NCBI GenBank assembly: GCA_029246605.1
Contig: JAQWMV010000069.1
Location: 1 to 33,130 of the forward strand
Source of the DNA: Pseudomonadales bacterium
GTDB taxonomy: Bacteria > Pseudomonadota > Gammaproteobacteria > Pseudomonadales > Azotimanducaceae
Length of the DNA: 33,130 bases
Direction: 5' to 3'
Shown one piece after another: positions 11,528 through 19,184 of the stretch. The notes below the pieces were generated by a model. The model worked only from the letters and a program-made list of their open reading frames with translations. It did not search any database and was not told where the DNA came from. A program made the translations under genes and the position numbers. The first letter of the stretch is position 1, and the number at the start of each line of letters is the position of its first letter.

Positions 11528-12178
11528 TTATATCAACTTGGGGACTGGATTGTAGTAATGCCTCCCCTGTTTGGTAGATAAGATGAATTTTACAAGCGCT
11601 TCATATTCCTCATTGTTGTTGACCAGGTCGATAGCCGCTGCGTTAACAATCACCAGCGTTGATTTGTCATAGTGGTGAAAAAAGCTAGTGTAAGCATCAG
11701 CAAGTTGTCCCATGTAGTTAACATCTAGATGATCGAATTTTTCACCGCGTTGTGATATCCGGTCAATAAGAATCTCGGCGGGTGCTTGAAGATAGATCAC
11801 GAGGTCTGGTGTTATCGGGGCGATATCGAGGTGGCGACAGATATTATCGTAGAGATTAAGTTCATCGGCATCCAGATTGGCTTCCGCATAAATCCTGTCC
11901 TTCTCGATCATAAAATCCGTGATGCGAAATTCGCTAAATAGCTCTGACTGGCGCAACTCCTGGACCTGGCGGGCTCGCTCAAATAGAAAAAACAATTGGG
12001 TTTGTAACGCGCTCTGGCGTCGGTTCTGATAAAAACGCTTTAAAAATGGATTTGAACCAGAGGATTCTAAAACCGCTTCGAAATCCAATGTCTCGGCTAG
12101 GCGTAGGGCGAGGCCTGATTTCCCGACGCCAATAGGGCCTTCGATGGCAATGAGTTTCGGTAGACTAGAACGTTGCAT
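11528..12178 (-). CDS. Deoxynucleoside kinase family protein
   Basis: LIAIEGPIGVGKSGLALRLAE P-loop, ITDFMIEKDRIYAEANL; ATG start 12178, alternative TTG start 12190. Confidence 0.85.
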   Translation of the reverse strand: MQRSSLPKLIAIEGPIGVGKSGLALRLAETLDFEAVLESSGSNPFLKRFYQNRRQSALQTQLFFLFERARQVQELRQSELFSEFRITDFMIEKDRIYAEANLDADELNLYDNICRHLDIAPITPDLVIYLQAPAEILIDRISQRGEKFDHLDVNYMGQLADAYTSFFHHYDKSTLVIVNAAAIDLVNNNEEYEALVKFILSTKQGRHYYNPVPKLI

Positions 12179-12203
12179 ATCCGGCTTCAATTAAGGCACC
12201 TGT

Positions 12204-13427
12204 TCAGCTTGGTTTCTCTTGTGTTCTCCTTGGCCACCGTCTTCGTCTTGGCTTTGTGGGTTGACGCTCGGTTGGGTTGTCTTCCTGATACTTTGTCCAC
12301 CACGCGCCGAGATTATCCAGTTTTTCACCCGCAAGTTCTCGCAGTAAAAGAAAATCGTAGGCTGCTCGAAAACGTTTATGTCCGACGAGCGCTTTTGCCT
12401 TTTTCCGATTAGGCAGACGAAATTGTAGATTCCAGATTTCTCGCATAGGGGTGGAGAATCTTCGCGGAATAGAGGTAAACAACAGTTGTTTAGCAATAAC
12501 ATTCGCTGCCGCTTCGTTACTTGCATCTGGATGGCTTGCCCCTTCTTGTTCTAACCGCCGTTTCTCATCAACAAACGGATACCAAAGTAGTGCAGCGTAA
12601 ACGAAAGCGGGCGTCACCGGTAGATCCTGTTCGATCCTCCTGTCAGTGCTGAGCAACGCCTCGCGGATCAGATTTTTGGCAGGGTACTGGTTCATGGCAC
12701 GTTTGGCATCTGGAAATAGCCAACCGAAGATGTCATATGCCAGTAATTCATCAAATACCACATTCGCTTGCCCGGACATAAACAACTTAAGTAGTTCCTC
12801 AAACAACCTGGCTGGAGAAACGTCCTGTAAAAGGTAACCAAGCTTAAACATCGGTTGTTCTGAGTTCGGATCAATAGAAAAACCGAGTTTTGTCTTAAAT
12901 CGAATAGCGCGTAACATCCTCACTGGATCTTCGCGATATCGGCTTTCGGGTTCGCCGATCAATCGGATAATCTTTGCGTCGATATCTGCCTGGCCATCAA
13001 CCAGATCGGTAACCTTATGTGTATCTGGTGAGTAGTAAAGTGCATTGATCGTAAAATCTCTGCGGAATACATCCTCTTCAAAGGAGCCGTAGTCATTGTC
13101 AGATAACAACAGGCCTCTTTCAGTTTGGTCAGTTTCCTCGATATTTTTTGACGCTCTGAAAGTTGCTACTTCTATAATATCTCGGCCGAAACGCACATGA
13201 ACGATTTTGAATCGTCTGCCGATCATTCGAGAATTTCGGAATAACTCATGAACATCTTCAGGGTGTGCATCGGTAGCCACATCGAAATCTTTTGGCGTTT
13301 GGTTGAGCAGGATGTCTCGGACACTACCGCCGACAAGATATGCCTGATAGCCGTGCTCGCTCAGTCTGCTTAGCACTTTCAGTGCGTTAATGCTTACCTG
13401 CTCTTTTTCGAGCAGTACTTCATTCAT
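12204..13427 (-). CDS. pcnB: Poly(A) polymerase I
   Basis: YLVGGSVRDILLNQTPKDFDVATDA..RDFTINALYY..EDPVRMLRAIRF; basic C-terminus. Confidence 0.95.
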   Translation of the reverse strand: MNEVLLEKEQVSINALKVLSRLSEHGYQAYLVGGSVRDILLNQTPKDFDVATDAHPEDVHELFRNSRMIGRRFKIVHVRFGRDIIEVATFRASKNIEETDQTERGLLLSDNDYGSFEEDVFRRDFTINALYYSPDTHKVTDLVDGQADIDAKIIRLIGEPESRYREDPVRMLRAIRFKTKLGFSIDPNSEQPMFKLGYLLQDVSPARLFEELLKLFMSGQANVVFDELLAYDIFGWLFPDAKRAMNQYPAKNLIREALLSTDRRIEQDLPVTPAFVYAALLWYPFVDEKRRLEQEGASHPDASNEAAANVIAKQLLFTSIPRRFSTPMREIWNLQFRLPNRKKAKALVGHKRFRAAYDFLLLRELAGEKLDNLGAWWTKYQEDNPTERQPTKPRRRRWPRRTQEKPS

Positions 13428-13466
13428 TTTGATGTTTCATGTGGCATGGCGGGTAAGTGTTGCGAA

Positions 13467-13552
13467 GGAAAAGAAGTGGGAAAAGCAATGCTTTTCCCAC
13501 TCAGTGAGCCAGCTCTTATTCTTGTTATTTATTGTTGTTATTCTTCTTTTTC
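13467..13552 (-). ncRNA. Candidate CrcZ-like Hfq/Crc-sequestering small RNA (predicted)
   Basis: Minus strand: ARN repeat AAA AAG AAG AAU AAC AAC AAU AAA U AAC AAG AAU AAG AGC (13551-13512), then 12-bp terminator stem (13501-13475) and U-rich tail; candidate -35 TTGTTG (13587-13582), 17-nt spacer, -10 TTTAAT (13564-13559). Confidence 0.5.
13468..13501 (-). terminator. Intrinsic terminator in gluQ-pcnB intergenic region
   Basis: Minus strand AGTGGGAAAAGC-ATT-GCTTTTCCCACT followed by TCTTTTCC. Confidence 0.8.
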
Positions 13553-13631
13553 GCGTCGATTAAACGACACGGCCAGCGGTACAACAACTGACGAACTCAG
13601 ATTAGCTAAAACGGGATTCATCTGCAACTGC

Positions 13632-14480
13632 TTAGTTCCCGGTAAAGATAAAAGGTGTCTGTGGCAAAAGCGATCTGTCCCACGAACGTACGGCGCTCGT
13701 TAGTAGTTGGGTCACGGAGATTGCTCGATTCTGCGTATCTTGTCCCAATGCGATGAGTGCTTGTCTTAACAAGACCAGCGGTGATGACGTGTCGATTTCT
13801 AGCGCATGAGATTGTTTGCTAAGTTTCTGACCGGAAGGATTGACCGCGAGGCGAATGTGCCCGTACGTAGGTTCGGGAAGATTCAATTGTTGAGCGATGA
13901 TGATTTGTCTCGGGGTAGATTCGAGCAAGTCTACACCTCGGATGACGTGATTTATTTTTTGGTATACATCATCGATAATGACGGCAAGTTGGTAGGCGAA
14001 TAAGCCATCTTTACGTTTGATAATGAAATCGCCAAGGTCGTTGTCAAAGGTTTGCTTCCCAAGGAACAGATCCGCAATTTCTATCGGTTTTTTATGTGTC
14101 TTGAGCCGTATTGCATAGGGTGTTTTTGTTTGTGAGAAAGTTCGCATTCGGCAAGTGCCCGCGTAGGCACTAGGGCTTCTAGGACATATACAGGGGTAGG
14201 TAACAGTGCTTAGTGTATCCAAATAGGACTGGTAGGCGTCTAATCTAGAATGTTGAAATAAGACATCCTGATCCCAATGCAGGCCACATGCATGTAGTTG
14301 TGACATGATCTGTTTAGGCGCAGATTCTAACTCTCGTGGAGGGTCGAGGTCCTCGATTCGAAGCAGCCATAAACCATCGTGATGTTTGGCGTCCAGGTAG
14401 CTCGCAAGAGCAGCAATCAGGGAACCGAAATGCAAGGGCCCGGTTGGTGATGGAGCGAAACGGCCGACGTAACTCGACAT
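13632..14480 (-). CDS. gluQ: Glutamyl-Q tRNA(Asp) synthetase
   Basis: GRFAPSPTGPLHFGSLIAALASYLDAK, truncated GluRS-like, next to dksA. Confidence 0.93.
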   Translation of the reverse strand: MSSYVGRFAPSPTGPLHFGSLIAALASYLDAKHHDGLWLLRIEDLDPPRELESAPKQIMSQLHACGLHWDQDVLFQHSRLDAYQSYLDTLSTVTYPCICPRSPSAYAGTCRMRTFSQTKTPYAIRLKTHKKPIEIADLFLGKQTFDNDLGDFIIKRKDGLFAYQLAVIIDDVYQKINHVIRGVDLLESTPRQIIIAQQLNLPEPTYGHIRLAVNPSGQKLSKQSHALEIDTSSPLVLLRQALIALGQDTQNRAISVTQLLTSAVRSWDRSLLPQTPFIFTGN

Positions 14481-14493
14481 GGCGCCTCTATAC

Positions 14494-15405
14494 TTAGCCG
14501 CGGATTTGCTTTTCCCTAATCTCTGCTAGTGTCTTACAGTCAATGCACAAAGTTGCCGTGGGCCGCGCTTCCAGACGACGAATGCCAATCTCAACACCGC
14601 AGGATTCACAGTAGCCATAGTCATCCTGTTCAATAAGCTCGATAGTGCTATCAATCTTACGGATGAGACGCCGTTCGCGGTCCCGTGTTTTAAGTTCGAG
14701 ACTGAATTCTTCTTCTTGGCTGGCACGGTCGGCAGGGTCCGGGTAGTTAGCTGCTTCTTCCTGCATGTGATTAACGGTGCGATCAACTTCTTCCATTAAC
14801 TGGTACTTCCAGACCAGCAGGATATCCCTGAAATGGTCTTTCTGTTCAGCGTTCATATACTCTTCATTTTTTCTTGGAGTATATGGCACAAAATCCTGAT
14901 CTGACTTGGCCCTTTTTTTGGCAGCAGGCTTTCGTTGGGTGGCAGGTTTTGTCTTCTTGGCTGGCTTGGTTGTTATTTTTTTTGCAGACTTCGTCGGTGC
15001 CACCTTTGTGGTTTTCTTTGGCGTTTTTGTAGGTGCCTTTGCTTTTGCCTTAGTTTTTGTTTTTTGTGCTACAGCTTTCTTCTTGGTTACTACGGGCACC
15101 TTTGTCTTTACCTTATTTTTAACTTTTACCTTTGCTTTGGCTTTTACCTTAGTTTTTGGCTTTGCCTTGGGTTTTGACTTTGCCTTAATTTTTGTTTTTG
15201 GTTTTGCCTTCACCTTCACCTTGGCTTTAAATTTGGTTGGTGTCTTGGCTTTAGCGCTAGCTACGCTTTTCTTTGCTTTCGTTTCGGTCTTTTTCTTTGC
15301 TGCAGTCTTAGTCTTCGCCTTTGCCTTCACCTTAGGGGTTTTCGACGCTTTGGTGGTTGCCTTGGCTTTACGTTTTGCTGCAGGCTTTTGTTTTTTTGCT
15401 GCCAT
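14494..15405 (-). CDS. dksA: DksA/TraR-family RNAP-binding protein with long Lys/Ala/Thr-rich N-terminal extension
   Basis: C-terminal ~130 aa: [74 protein letters not shown]-terminal ~180 aa low-complexity KAKVK/KTKxK. Confidence 0.92.
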   Translation of the reverse strand: MAAKKQKPAAKRKAKATTKASKTPKVKAKAKTKTAAKKKTETKAKKSVASAKAKTPTKFKAKVKVKAKPKTKIKAKSKPKAKPKTKVKAKAKVKVKNKVKTKVPVVTKKKAVAQKTKTKAKAKAPTKTPKKTTKVAPTKSAKKITTKPAKKTKPATQRKPAAKKRAKSDQDFVPYTPRKNEEYMNAEQKDHFRDILLVWKYQLMEEVDRTVNHMQEEAANYPDPADRASQEEEFSLELKTRDRERRLIRKIDSTIELIEQDDYGYCESCGVEIGIRRLEARPTATLCIDCKTLAEIREKQIRG

Positions 15406-15549
15406 AGCTTTATCCGATTGTCTGTGTCGCAAAAACTGGGTTCACAAATCGAGCCGCGAACATTACCAGATCGTCCCTAAAACGCCAAGTGAGAATTGAG
15501 TGGCATTTTAGCGATGTTATGATGCAGGTATTCTCTGAGCGGAGCAACC

Positions 15550-16728
15550 GTGTCAAAAGTGCAGGCGGGAAGCCGGTTATCTTCAATTAAGCCATTCAAA
15601 GCTATGCAGGTTCTACGTCGCGCCGGTGAACTTGAAAGCCAGGGATTTGAGGTAATCCATATGGAGGTGGGTGAACCTAGTTTTTCTACGCCCGCACCGA
15701 TTGTGGCTGCAGGACAGACTGCGCTTGCAAGGGGACAGACGAAGTACACCGATGCCAGGGGTATCGTTAAGTTACGTAAAGCCATATCTGACTACTATCG
15801 CGATGATTATGGTCTGGATATTAGTGAGGAGCGAATATTTGTTACGTCAGGAGGCTCCGGAGCGCTCCTGCTGTCCACTGCGTTACTCCTGAATCCGGGC
15901 GAAAGCATCATCATGGGTGATCCCGGTTACCCCTGTAATCGTCATTTTATGACAGTGTTTTCTGGGTCAGCGACATTAGTTCCCGTTGGTCCCACAGAAA
16001 ACTACCAGCTCAATGAAACATTGTTGAATGCGAATTGGCAAGAAAGCACACGCGGTGTACTGCTTGCTTCGCCAGCAAACCCTACTGGGGCGGTGGTTGA
16101 TGAAAATGAGCTGGCATCAATGTCTTCGTTTATCTGTAAAAAAAACGGTTACCTGATCAGCGATGAGATATACCACGGCTTGGTGTATACCGATGACGCT
16201 AAGAATTCTGCACTAAACATTTGTGCAGATGCATTTGTGGTGAATAGTTTTTCTAAGTATTTTGGTATGACGGGTTGGCGATTAGGGTGGTTGATAGTGC
16301 CTACCTGGGCCGTCAATGAAGTTGAAAAACTGGCACAAAATCTCTTTATTTGTCCTTCAACGATAGCGCAGCATGCGGCTGTTGCCGCCTTTTCACCAGC
16401 CGCTCGAGACATTATGGAATCACAGCGGGAGTCGCTTTGTGCCCGTCGTGACTTTTTGTTGCCAGCACTCAGGGAATTGGGATTTTCGATCCCCAGGGAG
16501 CCGGACGGTGCCTTCTATATATATGCCGGTATTCCAGAAGGTTTTTCGGATAGTGAAACTTTTACGAATTCTCTGTTGGAAAACCACCATGTGGCGATCA
16601 CGCCGGGTACGGACTTTGGTAACTATCTTGCCAACCGTCATGTAAGGTTCACCTATACCTCAGAGATCGATCAACTGCGTGAAGCCGTTGATAGGTTATC
16701 CCGGGCAATGCAGACGAGTGAGTTCTAG
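15550..16728 (+). CDS. PLP-dependent class I/II aminotransferase
   Basis: VGEPSFSTPAPI..SPANPTGAVV..DEIYHGLVY..NSFSKYFGMTGWRLGW; GTG start with GGAG upstream. Confidence 0.92.
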   Translation: MSKVQAGSRLSSIKPFKAMQVLRRAGELESQGFEVIHMEVGEPSFSTPAPIVAAGQTALARGQTKYTDARGIVKLRKAISDYYRDDYGLDISEERIFVTSGGSGALLLSTALLLNPGESIIMGDPGYPCNRHFMTVFSGSATLVPVGPTENYQLNETLLNANWQESTRGVLLASPANPTGAVVDENELASMSSFICKKNGYLISDEIYHGLVYTDDAKNSALNICADAFVVNSFSKYFGMTGWRLGWLIVPTWAVNEVEKLAQNLFICPSTIAQHAAVAAFSPAARDIMESQRESLCARRDFLLPALRELGFSIPREPDGAFYIYAGIPEGFSDSETFTNSLLENHHVAITPGTDFGNYLANRHVRFTYTSEIDQLREAVDRLSRAMQTSEF

Positions 16729-16731
16729 TCG

Positions 16732-17457
16732 ATGAGTGATCTTGTTCCGGGGAAATTGATCAGGCGATATAAACGATTTCTAGCCGATGTGTATTTGTCT
16801 GATGGCGAACTACTTACGGTTCATTGCCCAAATACTGGTTCGATGAAAAACTGTGTAGAGGAAGGTGCAGCGGTTTGGCTCAGTCGTTCTTCAAACCCAA
16901 AGCGCAAATACGCCTACACGTGGGAATATATACAAACCAGATTGGGGCACTATATTGGCATCCACTCGGCACAAGCCAACAGGCTGGTGAAAGAGGGCAT
17001 CGAACGGGGTACCGTGGGTGAACTGGCACATTATTCAACGCTTCAAAGCGAAGTTAAGTATGGCACTGAGAACAGCAGGATTGACTTTTTACTGACAGCG
17101 CACGGCATCCCAGACTGCTACGTTGAGGTTAAGAGCGTGACGTTATTGGAGGCACCCTTCTCAAAAGGTGTTGGCTATTTTCCCGATGCTATCAGCGAGC
17201 GGGGTAGCAAACATTTACGAGAATTGGCGGAAATAGCGAAACAGGGTAAGCGCGCTGTGTTGCTTTTCTGTGTGCAGCATTCCGGGATTAGACGTGTCAG
17301 AGTGGCTGATCACATAGATGTGCACTATGGTAAAGCGCTGCGAGACGCTGTTAGTCATGGTGTTGAAATACTTGCTTACAAGACCAGGTTCAATCATCTT
17401 CAAACCAGGCTTTGGAAACCGATACCCTTTGAAACGATTACTGACAATGCGTTTTAG
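16732..17457 (+). CDS. sfsA: Sugar fermentation stimulation protein SfsA
   Basis: LIRRYKRFLADVYLSDGELLTVHCPNTGSMKNC..SRIDFLL..CYVEVKSVTL. Confidence 0.95.
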   Translation: MSDLVPGKLIRRYKRFLADVYLSDGELLTVHCPNTGSMKNCVEEGAAVWLSRSSNPKRKYAYTWEYIQTRLGHYIGIHSAQANRLVKEGIERGTVGELAHYSTLQSEVKYGTENSRIDFLLTAHGIPDCYVEVKSVTLLEAPFSKGVGYFPDAISERGSKHLRELAEIAKQGKRAVLLFCVQHSGIRRVRVADHIDVHYGKALRDAVSHGVEILAYKTRFNHLQTRLWKPIPFETITDNAF

Positions 17458-18418
17458 CGTACTGCTACTCTCCTTGCTGCTGGCCATCCTAACGTCACTG
17501 ACGTTTGGTTCTGCGCTAATACCTCTGGCAGATGTGTTTGCTGCATTAACTGGTGGTGACGTAACCGATATTCGGCGGACGATCGTTCTCGATATCAGGC
17601 TCCCGAGAATACTGCTTGCCATACTGGTTGGGGGAGGCATCGCGGCTAGTGGAGCCGCCATCCAGGGTCTATTTCGTAATCCTCTTGCCGATCCTGCGCT
17701 TATTGGTGTATCTAGCGGCGCGGCGCTTTGTGCCGCACTATACCTGGTGCTCGGTGCTGCACTATTACCGGGTCTCACAGCAAGCGCTTTTGTAGGCGGG
17801 TTGTTGACAACTTGGCTGGTTTTGGAAATCGGTCGTCGAGGGGGCACGATTTCTGCGATGTTGCTGGCCGGGATTGCCATTAATGCGCTTGCGATTGCAG
17901 GCATTGGCTTGTTGTCATACGTGTCGACAGATGTACAGCTTAGGTCGGTGACATTTTGGGCGTTGGGAAGTTTGGGTGGTGCAGATTGGTACAGCGTAGC
18001 CGTAGCCAGCATCATTCCAGTCGCAATTATGCTGCTATTTGCTGAACGTCATAAGTTGAATGCTATTACGTTGGGGGACCAGGAAGCAGCATATCTTGGT
18101 ATATCGGTTCCCGGGTTAAGAATTCGCATCGTTATATTGACTGCACTTGCGGTTTCTATTGGCGTGGCACTGACAGGGGTGATTGCCTTTATAGGTCTGG
18201 TAGTGCCGCACCTGGTTCGTATGACTATGGGATCGACGCATCAGGTTGTTATCCCGGCATCTGCCATTCTCGGTGGATTGTTGCTGTTAATAGCCGATAC
18301 GCTTAGCAGAAGTGTTTTTGCTCCAGCGGAAATCCCTGTGGGTATTCTGACGGCATTGTTGGGGGGTCCCTTCTTTATTCTGTTGATCATTCGGCAGAAA
18401 GGAAAACTTGGGATATGA
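17447..18418 (+). CDS. FecCD/BtuC-type (heme/siderophore-like) ABC transporter permease
   Basis: RLPRILLAILVGGGIAASGAAIQGLFRNPLADPALIGVSSGAAL; ATG 17447 overlaps the sfsA stop. Confidence 0.85.
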   Translation: MRFSVLLLSLLLAILTSLTFGSALIPLADVFAALTGGDVTDIRRTIVLDIRLPRILLAILVGGGIAASGAAIQGLFRNPLADPALIGVSSGAALCAALYLVLGAALLPGLTASAFVGGLLTTWLVLEIGRRGGTISAMLLAGIAINALAIAGIGLLSYVSTDVQLRSVTFWALGSLGGADWYSVAVASIIPVAIMLLFAERHKLNAITLGDQEAAYLGISVPGLRIRIVILTALAVSIGVALTGVIAFIGLVVPHLVRMTMGSTHQVVIPASAILGGLLLLIADTLSRSVFAPAEIPVGILTALLGGPFFILLIIRQKGKLGI

Positions 18419-19182
18419 GCCTGGCACTGCGTAACGTAAGTTTTGAAATTGATGGGACATACCTGCTTAATCAAGTGAGCGTTGATATAAGACCAGCTTG
18501 TATAACGGCATTGATAGGCCCCAATGGTGCAGGTAAAACAACGCTGCTTAGAACAGCTAGCGGCGAACTAGTCGCCGACGGTGTTATGTTGGATGGTCAA
18601 CCGATTTCAGATATAGCGCTAGAGGTCCGTGCCCAGAGGATCGCTTTCCTCACGCAGAGTTCTGCGCTGGATTTTCCATTTACCGGCTTGGAAGTAATGC
18701 ATATGGGCCGTATACCCCATCTTACTGGCGCGATACATGACAGGCGCATGGTAGAGGAGGTTGTCGATAAGTGTGATCTTGGTAGTCTTTCCCAGCGTAT
18801 CTATACGACATTGTCTGGTGGAGAAAAGCAGCGCATCCAAATTGGCCGGATATTATGTCAGGTATGGGATGACCTTGAATCTGCTTACGTCCTGTTTGAT
18901 GAGCCAACCGCAGCACTTGATCTGGCCCATCAACTGACTTTTTTTAACATCATTCAGATGTTAAGAGACTGCGGTGCTGCAGTTGTGGTCGTGCTCCATG
19001 ATATCAATCTCGCTTCGAAATTTGCGGATCAGATCTGTGTATTGGCATCTGGGGAGGTACTTGCAACGGGCTCGCCGAGTGAGGTGATCAATGCTGGCAA
19101 TATTGGTAAGGCCTTTGGTGTGAGCATTGACACTTTGGGCTCATCGGAAAGACCGATCATTCAGGTCAGGACAATCCTCTGA
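18415..19182 (+). CDS. Heme/iron-type ABC transporter ATP-binding protein (HmuV-like)
   Basis: ALIGPNGAGKTTLLR Walker A, LSGGEKQRIQIGRIL signature, VLFDEPTAALDL Walker B; ATGA overlap with permease. Confidence 0.87.
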   Translation: MSLALRNVSFEIDGTYLLNQVSVDIRPACITALIGPNGAGKTTLLRTASGELVADGVMLDGQPISDIALEVRAQRIAFLTQSSALDFPFTGLEVMHMGRIPHLTGAIHDRRMVEEVVDKCDLGSLSQRIYTTLSGGEKQRIQIGRILCQVWDDLESAYVLFDEPTAALDLAHQLTFFNIIQMLRDCGAAVVVVLHDINLASKFADQICVLASGEVLATGSPSEVINAGNIGKAFGVSIDTLGSSERPIIQVRTIL

Positions 19183-19184
19183 TC

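Noticed and set aside
13600-13640. Possible sigma54 promoter (GGGAACTAAGCAGTTGCA) upstream of the CrcZ-like element
   Set aside because: GG and GC elements are 2 nt too far apart for the -24/-12 consensus.
13446-13703. 85-aa plus-strand ORF in the gluQ-pcnB gap
   Set aside because: Spans the terminator hairpin and the gluQ 3' end antisense; no recognisable domain.
14906-15499. 197-aa plus-strand ORF rich in F/A/V/L resembling a membrane protein
   Set aside because: It is the reverse complement of the Lys/Ala codon-rich dksA extension; hydrophobic composition is an artefact of AAA/GCC complements.
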